This document shows, one piece after another, positions 50,090-61,690 of a stretch of DNA of 64,000 nucleotides. The stretch spans positions 41,110,191 to 41,174,190 of the forward strand of contig NC_088302.1 in NCBI RefSeq assembly GCF_032854445.1, read 5' to 3'. The stretch's first letter is position 1, and every line of letters starts with the position of its first letter. Source of the stretch: Liolophura sinensis. Lineage: Eukaryota; Mollusca; Polyplacophora; Chitonida; Chitonidae. The notes beneath the pieces are model-generated. The model did not search any database, was not told the DNA's origin, and was given only the letters and a program-made list of their open reading frames with translations. The translations under genes were made by a program, and so were the position numbers.

Positions 50090-51435
50090 CAAGGCACAGT
50101 TTTGCATCCCACAACAAGTTTTATCATCACTGTACATCGTAATGTCGGCATGGAAGAAGGCTATTTTAGAAAAGGCATAGTCTATACTAAATGGCATGTA
50201 GGTCACGGGTACCGCATCTTCAAATACCTAAGCTACTATGAAATAACGTTGCTGAAAGAAATTTTTCCAGGAGCTAACTCGGACCGAATCAAGGACGTTT
50301 CTGACCAAATTTTGGTAGTTTAGTTTTGTTTTTGGTACTAGAAGTTAAAATTTAGATACGTTTGTCGGATGATAACGTTGGTGAGGTGGGCAAAATTTCA
50401 ATGTTAAGCCCATTAATAAGCTTTAAGACTGTATTTCATATTTCGACTTAAGTCAGAGGTGACTTAGAATCGGCCCCTGATGGATAGGTCACGTCCAACT
50501 AACTCTATACACTGGGCTGAATAATGTTTGGCATTTCTGCATGAACTCGAGTGTTTCGACGGGCTTTGACTAATTTGTACCCATTCCTTTGTCTGTTAGT
50601 CAAATATATAGACATTAATCATACAACGATGTGTTGTATAGCCCGCAACGACACATCATTTAGGTATAGTTACCAAAGTCTGCTTTCAGGCTTAAAAAAC
50701 GTAACATTTTTCTGGGGAGTATCTGTCATACTGAATATAACCTGTTACTAATATAACACAGCGTACCACGCAAGGCCTTCCCTGACGACGTAACAAAGCA
50801 CCCTTTGCTGGTGAATAGGTGTTCGTTTTGAATACTCATTCATATTTTTGCTGCAATCATTCGTCTTTGTGTGTGTGTGTGGGGGGGTGGGGTGGGGGAG
50901 TGTGGAAGTGCACTTCCACTTATTACCATGTTCATTTGTTGAAGTCTAAGGCTCTGTGTAACTTTATACATTATTATCATTGTTTTTGTATATTTCTGAT
51001 AAATATTCTGTTATGATTTATTGTATTTTCTGTAGCAGCTGTGCTTGGATTAAGAATGATGGATTTCTAAAACAATATAATAAATATTAATCTATTGGGA
51101 GTTATTTATTGTTCTTCTTTTAAATTTTCACTGAATTTCGTTAGGTTTAATGATTCTACCGAAAAACTTCTTGTCGCATGCACAATGTTTGATACTAATT
51201 TACCTTGAACTCTCTTCATTTTATTGTGATATTTTGGCTTTTAAAATGTGCTGCAGTTTGCACTTTTTTGAAAATTGCCTTTTCATCCATAGTAATTTCT
51301 GTCTGAACAAATACTTTTCCATTTCCTCTTAGTTTTCATTGACCACATAATCATAATTTTGAGCGTCCAGTGGGATTGTCTGAATATCAATATCAGATAA
51401 CAATATCTGAGTTGTTTTCATTTGTTTGTTAAAAC

Positions 51436-51767
51436 AGTGTGGAACTTTCGCGTTCGAACTCTTTTGTCGTTGAAGGTAAAAACATTCCTATTGTGTCAGG
51501 CGGCTTGTGAATAATATGAGGCAACGTTTGTTGTGTGTCGCCATTTTCCAGAGGTCGAAATGACAACTTTTTCATTTGGAAACTTCTCAAGTTCACAAAC
51601 TTTCAACTGACCGGTTTCTCCATCGTTGCTCCACACTAAATTTCAGGCGCCCATGTTATAGTAAATGTTATCAATAACAGTTGCTTAACATTATTGAGAA
51701 GTCATATGATACTGTGGGAATGTCTTTACCTTTAACGACAATGGAGTTCGAACTCGAAACTCTACTA
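51436..51767. mobile_element. Foldback (MITE-like) element with about 65-bp inverted arms
   Basis: The left arm holds GCGTTCGAACTC, TGTCGTTGAAGGTAAAAACA and TTCCTATTGTGTCA. The right arm (about 51700-51767) is its inverted copy with roughly 80% identity. A further single arm occurs at 61870-61935. No coding capacity. Confidence 0.7.
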
Positions 51768-52148
51768 TTAAATAACTTGTGGATTTGAAGGTCAACTCAT
51801 GATTGACATCTAATATGGACCGTATCAAATGATAAAAAAAAATGCGGTATTGATTTACGGTATAATGGCTAAACAATATACCGCTGCACAGAGGCATATT
51901 AACTTAAGAGCCAACAATATGAAGAGTAAAATCAGAGCATCGACAAGAGTGTGATGGTTCTCAAAATCCCGGCTATTGTCAATGTATCTCAGAATTTTAC
52001 TCCATCTGTTCATGTAAACTATACATTTCACTTGAGAAAGCTGATGTCATAATGTGCTAAAATTGGTGATAAATCTGATTTTGTGAAATTAGTGCAAAAC
52101 GTCGTCTGAAAATGAAAGCTGCCCAGTTTTAATAGAGCGATTATAGCA

Positions 52149-52311
52149 TAACGCCCGGTCGTACGTGGGAAGGTGTTGCAGCAAACTTGCGGATGGTCAT
52201 GGGTTTCCTCCGGGCTTTGTCAGGTTTCCCCCCACCATAGTGCAGGCCGCCGTTGTATATAAGTGAAATATTCTTGAGTTCGGCGTAAAACACCAATGAA
52301 ATAAATAAATA
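52149..52311 (+). mobile_element. SINE family A, 5'-truncated
   Basis: Starts within GCCCGGTCGTACGTGGGAAG, continues through CGGATGGTCATGGGTTTCC, and ends with the family 3' end and an AAATAAATAAATA tail. Confidence 0.9.
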
Positions 52312-52896
52312 CTGAGAATGAGACAATTATTCACACCTGATACATTACAAAGCTTGTTGTTAAAAGACGCTTGCCCTTATCAGGGCTACAGGTGTGCTTT
52401 AAATAAATACGATTATTTAAGTGAATCAGTGGAAAACCATCTGATGAAGGGCTGTTGGCTCTGAACAACACTTATCCAGCTTCGGGTTAACGAACGTTAT
52501 CTCTTTGATCCTGTCTCTTGTATAGCCTCACCATTCTCTGGACAAGGTGAAAGCATAGCCGGCCTAACCACGGTTAAGTGGCGTACGCGCAAAGAAGTGT
52601 GAATAGAACAATGGAGCACTCCCATTTACCGATACAGTATTGCGAGCAGGGCCTGTTTGCTCGCACCAGCTTGAACGTCTAAGGTAAAAAAAATAGGCGT
52701 TTTTTGCTTAGATGATTTGAAAGAACTTTTCTCGTTACTCAGTTTGTATCACTATCTGGTTGTTATTTTATTTTAAGAAGAAAATCTACACTGTCCTTCA
52801 GATATTGACGTGGAAAGAGTTGTGAGCTTTTTGTTTGAGTTAATGGAATAATGAACATAAATTATGTTATCCGAACCAACGCCCAACACTTTTGGG

Positions 52897-52904
52897 TATA
52901 AATA
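52897..52904 (+). promoter_or_regulatory. TATA box of the GPCR gene
   Basis: TATAAATA stands about 90 bases before a strong splice donor at 52995, with room for a 5' UTR exon starting near 52925-52935. The receptor's coding exon follows on the same strand. Confidence 0.6.
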
Positions 52905-52927
52905 CCACCTCTTTGGTGACTACAGGG

Positions 52928-52994
52928 GAATCTGTGAAGATTTATAGCGCCTTACTTAGCTGTTTTCTTGAAGAGCGCGATCATTTCGAAAAAG
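52928..52994 (+). other. 5' UTR exon of the GPCR gene (predicted)
   Basis: The 3' end is set by the donor AAAG|GTATGT (52994/52995). The 5' end is estimated at 25-30 bases after the TATA box. The intron would run to the acceptor TTTTAG at 53495, about 500 bases. No ATG is needed in it, since the coding exon has its own start. Confidence 0.5.
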
Positions 52995-53284
52995 GTATGT
53001 AAAATGCATGTAAAAAGTTTTTGGTGTCCAGTTGTTATAAAATTAAGTCAATGCACATTACAAATCAATGACTTTACAATGGCATTTAGTCCGATAAATA
53101 TCTCTTAACCACACGATTGTGCTGAAAACTTCTCCCTCTTTTAAAAATCACTTTTAAAGTGATCCATCAGCAGTACTCAATTTTTTGCTCTTATTTTAGA
53201 ATAGCCCAGTTAATTACATTTCACAGAATATCAATGTGCACGTGTTAATGTTCAAAATCAGTAATAAATATCTTAAATTTCTTT

Positions 53285-53430
53285 GTCAAGCGTGTCACTT
53301 CATAATTTTTCAAACTTTAGAATCATTTTAACACCATTAATATAATACAGGTATGAGTCTGATATTTACTTAATGACAATAATTTGAGCTATACAAAAAA
53401 TTTCTTTTGATTAACAAATATAAATTTTTA
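53285..53430. repeat. Dispersed unclassified repeat, copy 2
   Basis: Same-orientation partner of 13100-13245, lying in the predicted 5' UTR intron of the GPCR gene. Confidence 0.6.
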
Positions 53431-53514
53431 GCAAAAGATTTCTGGTTTAGACTCTTTAAATGAATCATTTCTAGATTATTATTCGTGTGTTTTAGACTCG
53501 CCTTCATCGCTGAA

Positions 53515-54723
53515 ATGGCACAAGGACTGTTTGTTACACTATTGCTCTTATTGACGGCAATTGATTGGTGTGGGTCGTGTAACTGTAGTAGCCAAATTAA
53601 CCCGAGTACTGTGACGCTTGGAGCCCGAAACTCCACTACTGAGTCTTTATTGGGTAATAAAACCTCTGGGCAGAGTGTATTATTCCCACTGATATCAGAT
53701 GATGAGCTCAGACAGTACAACCAGCTGTACTTCATCGTTACTGGGATCTTTATGCCGCCTGTCGCTATTGTTGGCTCAGTAGGAAACGTCTTGAGCCTTG
53801 TGGTTCTTGCAAGGGGAGTTCTAAAGTCTAGCTCTGTCGTCTATCTTTTTGTTATAGCTTTTCTTGACTTAGTGTACCAGATTTTCGCTTTTCCATGGAA
53901 ATTTACAGCCTATGACTCAGTTACCAGTACCCTGTCATGGAAAACATTCTATAGCTATTATATATCGTACGCGTTTCCGGTGGCAAACATAAGCTACACG
54001 GCATCAGTGTGGATGGTTGTGGCTTTTACAGTTGAACGCTTTGTCATGGTAGTTTACCCCCTGAAGAAACATCTTGTACACGAAGATCAAGCTAAACGGA
54101 TCGTTGGTGTAGTCGTCGTCTTTGCTGCTCTGATCAACGCCCCACGGTTTCTGGAGAGGTTTCCTTATTTTACGGTTGATCCTGACACAAAGCAAACATA
54201 TTACGCCGTGAAGCTTACCGATCTACGCCTAAATTCGTCTTTCACAAGCATCATGTTCTGGTCGTCATTCGTCCTCAACATCGCTTTGCCATTTCTTCTG
54301 TTGGGCGTCTTTAACACGCTGATTGTTTACCATATTCGCCGCGCGAGTAAAAAAGCGCTCCACCTGGTGTCTAATGTTGCTGACCAATCCAACGACGCTA
54401 GAATGTCACGTGACACACAGATTACTCGTCTTCTCTTCGGAATAGTCATCGCCTTTTTTCTGTGCAACTCTGTTGGAGCTGTGATGAATGTCTTGATGGG
54501 AATATACGGAGATTCTCTATATGTTAAAATTTGGTGTAGACTGATGGTGGTGATTGCAAACGCATTGTTAAGTACAAACCCGACTGTTAATTTTGTCGTC
54601 TACACAACGTGCAGCTCTGCCATGAGGAAGGCGATTGGAGAAGTGATGGAATGTCGGCGTGTGCGTAAAATGGAGAAAAGTTCTGTTTCAGGAATCACAC
54701 AGAAAACAACAGCTTCGTGTTAA
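53515..54723 (+). CDS. Class A G-protein-coupled receptor, FMRFamide-receptor-like
   Basis: A single coding exon of 402 residues. ATG at 53515 is chosen because an acceptor AG at 53494-53495 removes sequence upstream and the protein then begins with a signal-peptide-like MAQGLFVTLLLLLTAIDWCG. N-glycosylation sites NCS, NST and NKT lie in the N-terminal tail. Seven helices are visible: TM1 about 72-98 with GSVGNVLSLVVL, TM3 ending in VERFVMVVYPLK (ERF for DRY), TM6 LLFGIVIAFFLCNSV, and TM7 NPTVNFVVYT. The pattern is closest to lophotrochozoan FMRFamide and other neuropeptide receptors; ligand unknown. Oddities: no Cys at the top of TM3 or in extracellular loop 2, so the usual disulfide is missing; TM6 lacks the CWxP motif; NPxxY reads NPTVN. 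It probably sits in the plasma membrane. Confidence 0.92.
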   Translation: MAQGLFVTLLLLLTAIDWCGSCNCSSQINPSTVTLGARNSTTESLLGNKTSGQSVLFPLISDDELRQYNQLYFIVTGIFMPPVAIVGSVGNVLSLVVLARGVLKSSSVVYLFVIAFLDLVYQIFAFPWKFTAYDSVTSTLSWKTFYSYYISYAFPVANISYTASVWMVVAFTVERFVMVVYPLKKHLVHEDQAKRIVGVVVVFAALINAPRFLERFPYFTVDPDTKQTYYAVKLTDLRLNSSFTSIMFWSSFVLNIALPFLLLGVFNTLIVYHIRRASKKALHLVSNVADQSNDARMSRDTQITRLLFGIVIAFFLCNSVGAVMNVLMGIYGDSLYVKIWCRLMVVIANALLSTNPTVNFVVYTTCSSAMRKAIGEVMECRRVRKMEKSSVSGITQKTTASC

Positions 54724-54764
54724 CAACCTAAATCTGCGGATGAACAGCCATTATAGAGAAGAGC

Positions 54765-54770
54765 AATAAA
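54765..54770 (+). terminator. Poly(A) signal of the GPCR gene
   Basis: AATAAA 42 bases after the stop codon, implying a very short 3' UTR. Confidence 0.8.
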
Positions 54771-55419
54771 GTAAATTCCATACCACAGAATGCCTTGCCT
54801 TGAAGGTAGATCATCTGTGTTCTTAGTACAAATAAACGAAGGCACGATCACAACACTGACGTAATGTCCTCCGACTCATCAACAGAAAAAGACTCAGGCA
54901 AGCTTAGTTTAACGAATTTGAAGTAAATATCAGATATCAAGTTCATTATTGATTTATTTGTGGGCACCGTCGGTGGATATATTTGAACAGTGTTAACCTT
55001 TGCTATGGATGAGAGCTATTGTTACAATTGTCGTAATTGTCATCAGTGATGTAAGTGTTCAGATAATGTCTAAATATAAACATGATGATTAAACATTACT
55101 GGTTGTTGATCTTCTTTGTTATGATAGTTGTTAGAGTTATCCGACAATTTGTGTTAGTGCCCCAAGCAAATGATGATGAACTATCAAGCAGCAATCACAA
55201 TTGGCTGTCCTCTGGTGTTTGAAAAGAAACGTTACGGATAAAAATTCTGACCTAGAATCCATTTAGCGAAGCGTGCACATTGTATTTTGCTACAATATTG
55301 ATAAGATACCACAAAGTATATGCATTCAGTTGGAGAGATGTACTTTCGCTTTATTTTCGATATAAAATCTTGTATTTAAATGACGGAGAAGAGCTCCGAA
55401 TATGTACATCAAAGGATCA
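54771..55419. other. Intergenic, no gene seen
   Basis: AT-rich sequence between the receptor's poly(A) signal and the repeat array. Confidence 0.5.
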
Positions 55420-58400
55420 AAGGACCGGAGAGGAAGCCAGAGAAAGCTGGACTTGGACTCACAGCGAACGCATTGGTGACAAGTTCCTGTGTTATGGGCT
55501 AACGAACAGGCTAATTCAGCAGGCTAACGGACAGGCTAATTCAGCAGGCTAACGAACAGGCTAATTCAGCAGGCTAACGAACAGGCTAATTCAGCAGGCT
55601 GACGGACAGGCTAATTCAGGAGGCTGACGGACAGGCTAATTCAGCAGGCTAACGGACAGGCTAATTCAGCAGGCTAACGGACAGGTTAATTCAGCAGGCT
55701 GGCGGACAGGCTAATTCAGCAGGCTGGCGGACAGGCTAATTCAGGAGGCTGACGGACAGGTTAATTCAGCAGGCTGACGGACAGGTTAATTCAGCAGGCT
55801 GACGGACAGGCTAATTCAGCAGGCTGACGGACAGGTTAATTCAGCAGGCTGACGGACAGGTTAATTCAGCAGGCTAACGGACAGGCTAATTCAGCAGGCT
55901 GGCGGACAGGCTAATTCAGGAGGCTGACGGACAGGTTAATTCAGCAGGCTGACGGACAGGTTAATTCAGCAGGCTGACGGACAGGCTAATTCAGCAGGCT
56001 GACGGACAGGCTAATTCAGCAGGCTGACGGACAGGCTAATTCAGCAGGCTGACGGACAGGTTAATTCAGCAGGCTAACGGACAGGCTAATTCAGCAGGCT
56101 GGCGGACAGGCTAATTCAGCAGGCTGACGGACAGGTTAATTCAGCAGGCTGACGGACAGGTTAATTCAGCAGGCTGACGGACAGGCTAATTCAGGAGGCT
56201 GACGGACAGGCTAATTCAGCAGGCTGACGGACAGGCTAATTCAGCAGGCTGACGGACAGGTTAATTCAGCAGGCTGACGGACAGGCTAATTCAGGAAGCT
56301 GACGGACAGGTTAATTCAGCAGGCTGACGGACAGGTTAATTCAGCAGGCTAACGAACAGGCTAATTCAGTAGGCTGACGGACAGGCTAATTCAGCAGGCT
56401 AACGGACAGGTTAATTCAGGAGGCTGACGGACAGGTTAATTCAGCAGGCTGACGGACAGGTTAATTCAGCAGGCTGACGGACAGGCTAATTCAGCAGGCT
56501 GACGGACAGGTTAATTCAGCAGGCTAACGGACAGGTTAATTCAGCAGGCTGGCGGACAGGCTAATTCAGGAGGCTGACGGACAGGTTAATTCAGCAGGCT
56601 GACGGACAGGTTAATTCAGCAGGCTAACGAACAGGCTAATTCAGGAGGCTGACGGACAGGCTAATTCAGCAGGCTGGCGGACAGGCTAATTCAGGAGGCT
56701 GACGGACAGGTTAATTCAGCAGGCTGACGGACAGGTTAATTCAGCAGGCTAACGAACAGGCTAATTCAGGAGGCTGACGGACAGGCTAATTCAGCAGGCT
56801 AACGGACAGGTTAATTCAGCAGGCTGGCGGACAGGCTAATTCAGGAGGCTGACGGACAGGTTAATTCAGCAGGCTGACGGACAGGTTAATTCAGCAGGCT
56901 AACGAACAGGCTAATTCAGGAGGCTGACGGACAGGCTAATTCAGCAGGCTGACGGACAGGTTAATTCAGCAGGCTGGCGGACAGGCTAATTCAGGAGGCT
57001 GACGGACAGGTTAATTCAGCAGGCTGACGGACAGGTTAATTCAGCAGGCTAACGGACAGGTTAATTCAGCAGGCTGGCGGACAGGCTAATTCAGGAGGCT
57101 GACGGACAGGTTAATTCAGCAGGCTGACGGACAGGTCAATTCAGCAGGCTAACGGACAGGTTAATTCAGCAGGCTGGCGGACAGGCTAATTCAGGAGGCT
57201 GACGGACAGGTTAATTCAGCAGGCTGACGGACAGGTTAATTCAGCAGGCTAACGAACAGGCTAATTCAGGAGGCTGACGGACAGGCTAATTCAGCAGGCT
57301 AACGGACAGGTTAATTCAGGAGGCTGACGGACAGGTTAATTCAGCAGGCTGACGGACAGGTTAATTCAGCAGGCTGACGGACAGGCTAATTCAGCAGGCT
57401 GACGGACAGGTTAATTCAGCAGGCTAACGGACAGGTTAATTCAGCAGGCTGGCGGACAGGCTAATTCAGGAGGCTGACGGACAGGTTAATTCAGCAGGCT
57501 GACGGACAGGTTAATTCAGCAGGCTAACGAACAGGCTAATTCAGGAGGCTGACGGACAGGCTAATTCAGCAGGCTGGCGGACAGGCTAATTCAGGAGGCT
57601 GACGGACAGGTTAATTCAGCAGGCTGACGGACAGGTTAATTCAGCAGGCTAACGAACAGGCTAATTCAGGAGGCTGACGGACAGGCTAATTCAGCAGGCT
57701 AACGGACAGGTTAATTCAGCAGGCTGGCGGACAGGCTAATTCAGGAGGCTGACGGACAGGTTAATTCAGCAGGCTGACGGACAGGTTAATTCAGCAGGCT
57801 AACGAACAGGCTAATTCAGGAGGCTGACGGACAGGCTAATTCAGCAGGCTGACGGACAGGTTAATTCAGCAGGCTGGCGGACAGGCTAATTCAGGAGGCT
57901 GACGGACAGGTTAATTCAGCAGGCTGACGGACAGGTTAATTCAGCAGGCTAACGGACAGGTTAATTCAGCAGGCTGGCGGACAGGCTAATTCAGGAGGCT
58001 GACGGACAGGTTAATTCAGCAGGCTGACGGACAGGTCAATTCAGCAGGCTAACGGACAGGTTAATTCAGCAGGCTGGCGGACAGGCTAATTCAGGAGGCT
58101 GACGGACAGGTTAATTCAGCAGGCTGACGGACAGGTTAATTCAGCAGGCTAACGAACAGGCTAATTCAGGAGGCTGACGGACAGGTTAATTCAGCAGGCT
58201 GACGGACAGGCTAATTCAGGAGGCTGACGGACAGGTTAAATCAGCAGGCTGACGGACAGGTTAATTCAGCAGGCTAACGAACAGGCTAATTCAGGAGGCT
58301 GACGGACAGGCTAATTCAGCAGGCTGACGGACAGGTTAATTCAGCAGGCTGACGGACAGGTTAATTCAGCAGGCTAACGGACAGGTTAATTCAGCAGGCT

Positions 58401-59045
58401 GGCGGACAGGCTAATTCAGGAGGCTGACGGACAGGTTAATTCAGCAGGCTGACGGACAGGTTAATTCAGCAGGCTGACGAACAGGCTAATTCAGGAGGCT
58501 GACGGACAGGCTAATTCAGCAGGCTGACGGACAGGTTAATTCAGCAGGCTAACGGACAGGTTAATTTAGCAGGCTGGCGGACAGGCTAATTCAGGAGGCT
58601 GACGGACAGGCTAATTCAGCAGGCTGACGGAAAGGCTAATTCAGCAGGCTGACGGACAGGTTAATTCAGCAGGCTGACGGACAGGCTAATTCAGGAGGCT
58701 GACGGACAGGTTAATTCAGCAGGCTGACGGACAGGTTAATTCAACAGGCTGACGGACAGGCTAATTCAGCAGGCTAACGGACAGGCTAATTCAGCAGGCT
58801 GACGGACAGGCTAATTCAGCAGGCTAACGGACAGGCTAATTCAGCAGGCTGACGGACAGGTTAATTCAGCAGGCTGACGGACAGGCTAATTCAGCAGGCT
58901 GACGGACAGGCTAATTCAGCAGGCTGACGGACAGGTTAATTCAGCAGGCTGACGGACAGGCTAATTCAGCAGGCTGACGGACAGGCTAATTCAGCAGGCT
59001 GACGGACAGGCTAATTCAGCAGGCTAACGGACAGGCCATGGCGTT
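55420..59045 (-). mobile_element. SINE family A head interrupted by a VNTR
   Basis: The left edge (55420-55497) contains GGACCGGAGAGGAAGCCAG, GGACTTGGACTCACAGCG (reverse B box) and ATTGGTGACAAGTTCCTG. This is the reverse complement of the head seen at 7141-7230. The right edge GGACAGGCCATGGCG matches the remaining 5' end (ACTGGGCCACGCA) of that head. The 25-bp array lies exactly between, at the A-box position. Confidence 0.65.
55498..59036. repeat. Minisatellite, 25-bp unit, about 141 copies
   Basis: The unit is CAGG(C/T)TAATTCAG(C/G)AGGCT followed by (A/G/GG)ACGGA-type endings. Variants are limited to a few positions (GACGG, AACGG, AACGA, GGCGG; CAGC or CAGG; GGCTAAT or GGTTAAT). The array is 3.54 kb and the variant order repeats with a 900-bp period (36 units). 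Confidence 0.98.
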
Positions 59046-59100
59046 ATCCGATATGAATTTAATGGTAAGAAAATGTGTGTGTATGTGTATGTATGTATAT

Positions 59101-59260
59101 ATGCTGGCTTCCTCCCCGGCCGTAAGTGGGAAGGTACGGATGGTCGTGGATTTTCCCCGGGCTCTACCCGGTTTCCTGCCACCATAATGCTGGCCGCCGT
59201 CGTATAAGTGAAATATTCTTGAGTACGGCGTAAAACACCAATCAAATAAATAAATAAATC
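59101..59260 (+). mobile_element. SINE family A, 5'-truncated, inserted in a microsatellite
   Basis: CTGGCTTCCTCCCCGGCC through the 3' end GAGTACGGCGTAAAACACC and an AAATAAATAAAT tail. Both sides are TG/TATG-rich simple repeat, so insertion into a microsatellite is likely. Confidence 0.9.
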
Positions 59261-59274
59261 TATGTGTATATGTA

Positions 59275-59276
<2 letters not shown>

Positions 59277-59349
<73 letters not shown>

Positions 59350-59353
59350 GTGT
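59277..59353. repeat. (GT)n microsatellite
   Basis: About 77 bases of alternating GT with one interruption. Confidence 0.95.
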
Positions 59354-59424
59354 GACACCAAAATCTCTTGAATTCGTATGAAATTATTTCGACTTCTTTC
59401 GCATTTTACAAATCAGTAATTGAG

Positions 59425-59657
59425 GGGCGTGAACGACCGAGGCGCAATGAGCCAGGATGCCTGTCATCAATGCGGTCGTTGTGAGTTCTCATGCTGGCTT
59501 CCTCTCCGGCCGTTCATGGGACGGCTTGGCAGCCACCTTCAGATGGTCGTGGATTTCCTCCAGGCTCTACCGGTTGCCTCCCACCATAATGCTCGCCACC
59601 GTATTTTAAGTGAAACGTTCTCCAGTAAAAAAAGGCCTAAAACACCAATAAACTAAA
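59425..59657 (+). mobile_element. SINE family A, full-length, diverged
   Basis: Head GGCGCAATGAGCC ... TGCGGTCGTTGTGAGTTC, body CTCATGCTGGCTTCCTCTCC and a mutated 3' end CGTATTTTAAGTGAAACG ... AAAACACCAATAAAC. Confidence 0.85.
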
Positions 59658-61288
59658 TAAAAACCTATTGATTGATTTAAATATTGAATGCCCCGCGCCA
59701 AAAAAACTGCCGTTTAAAGGATACATGAAAAATACTACGAAATGAAGAGTATGGTTTTAATGAAAATGAATAAAACTATGCAAAAAATGACAATTTTTTT
59801 TGATGTTTGAGTCATATTTTATATTTCTGAGTCACATTTTATATTTCTTATTAACCTTTCACAGGTGTGCTTAGTGCTCACAAGTTTTTGAGAGCTATCA
59901 CCGTTGACGTCAGCATAGCAATCTCCTGAATTTGCGGAATGATTGCTCGTTGCCTTACGAAACTGTTGTTAAAGCCATTTTTATATCCTAATAAGAACTT
60001 TAATGAGAACTGTACTGTAATATGTTATAAACCACATCCTAGACTGCATACTCAGAAGCAAAAACCAAGAGTTTTATGTATCCTTTAAGCTTAGACTGTG
60101 GTATATGAAATCATCTTACAGGACGTGTAGTAATGGTAACATGTGACACATGTATACATCGCTGAAAAGAAAAAAATTACATCCGTCGACTTGAACTAGT
60201 TGTAAGACGATACAACCGGTCGCCTTGTTGAAATGTCCACGGATGGCGCCAAATCTGCGATATACCTGGGACTTACTGTTCGAATATGTATAAACCTGGT
60301 AACAGATTGATGAAAATAAAAATTTTGGATCCGGATGAGATCCATTTATCATCAAAAATCATCATCTCCCGATGAGAAGACAGATCATCCACAGTTTTGT
60401 TCACATGTGTACGTACATAGATACAAATACATGACAGAGACAGATAAAGATAACACACGCAAACAAAATGTTGCACATATACATATAACCAAGCCAGTCC
60501 AAGACAATAACGTAAACAACAACAAAACAAAAATGTCAAAACCTAGAAAAGTTTTTTCTAAAGCAGATGAGTCTGCTACAGCTTGTGTACTTCCTGAGTC
60601 ACCCATACAGCTTCTAGAGAGTTTCTCTCACTCTTGTCTATAGTTTTGCTTCAGCCTCTGACACGCTGCCTGAACAAACTCCAATAAAGACAATACGAAA
60701 ACTCAGTGGGTTCAGCAGGGAGTTCATTGGCCATACAATATGCAATAACTTTGCCACACTTAAGCAGCTGTTTTGGTAAAAAACGTTATGCCTCTTGGAC
60801 ATCGCCAATCACAAGTATGGGGAATTGGTTCCTCCGCTCTTGGACATCATCCACTGGGTTGTTTCCACTTCACATATCACTAAGGTATGCGCGCTGATTC
60901 GTAGACTTCTTAGCTGTGGTTGGTAAGAGGTATGGGTAGACAGTCGGGACAAAACCACCTTGAGATCTGGAAAACAAGAAAATATGTCACTGCAAGAACA
61001 CAAAACAAGATGTGTTAACATCCAATACTGTGGCATGATTGCCCGGCATCACACTTTTCTCACATGGTAACATGTCCTCTAAACCTCCTAGCGATTCTAA
61101 GAAAACAGGAGATTCAAGCTTGAATGAGAATGTTCCTTATTTAAATATCCGTACTGTTCTTTTTCCTTTAAACCTGACACTGTGTCCAAGTATTACAAGA
61201 TCTCCTTTGACAAGTGTGTCAAAGGTTGTGTATACATGTATTTTGATTGTAGCAGACAATATGAAGTTATCCCGGTAACTTATCCACT
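59658..61288. other. Coding-like debris, unassigned
   Basis: The plus strand is open at 60432-60643 (ending PIQLLESFSHSCL, with AATAAA 40 bases later). On the minus strand 60660-61000 reads protein-like in broken frames (for example FLPKQLLKCGKVIAYCM). No family recognised. It may be a decayed transposon or a lineage-specific gene. Confidence 0.3.
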
Positions 61289-61302
61289 CTTTATTTGGAA
61301 GA

Positions 61303-61657
61303 CCGGCCAAGATAGCACAGTTGGTAGAGCGTCCGCTTCGGGAACAGTAGATCCAGGATTAATCCTTCGTCGAGCCACACCGAAGACTTTAAAAGAGGAA
61401 GTTGTAACTTCCTCGCTTGGCGTTCAGCATGAAGGGGGATAGTGCAAGGACTGGTTGACCCGTATCAGTATATTGGCTCGGGCGGGGCGGCTTACTTACC
61501 TTCGGTAAGGCGTCTCAGTGAAGCAGCACAAGATAAAATAGCGGTGGAAATCCATCCTGCAACAATGAGGTACATTACATACAAACTAAAGATTCCGTCG
61601 TGGTCATATGTCTGAAAAATTAACGTACGACGTTAAACCCAAGCACTCACTCACTGA
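61303..61657 (+). mobile_element. SINE family B, full-length, with target-site duplication
   Basis: Pol III A box TAGCACAGTTGG (61313-61324) and B box GGATTAATCC (61356-61365), a 250-bp body with GGCTCGGGCGGGGCGGCTTA, and the terminus ACGACGTTAAACCCAAGCAC plus TCACTCACTGA. CTTTATTT(G/A)GAAGA flanks it at 61289-61302 and 61658-61671. Confidence 0.92.
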
Positions 61658-61690
61658 CTTTATTTAGAAGATCCAACTTGGTTAGACCTG

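Larger units (their letters stand above)
49744..52896. other. Intergenic region between SLC22 and the GPCR
   Basis: No gene supported. It holds a TA microsatellite (50045-50086), a foldback element (51436-51767) and a truncated SINE (52149-52311). The short open frames here lack any recognised motif. Confidence 0.5.

Noticed and set aside
55498..59036. CRISPR-like array
   Set aside because: Units are contiguous 25-bp tandem copies with no spacers, and the host is an animal.
60335..60643. Complete small gene ending before AATAAA at about 60682
   Set aside because: The open frame and signal are suggestive, but no start context, homology or partner exon could be shown; kept only as unassigned debris.
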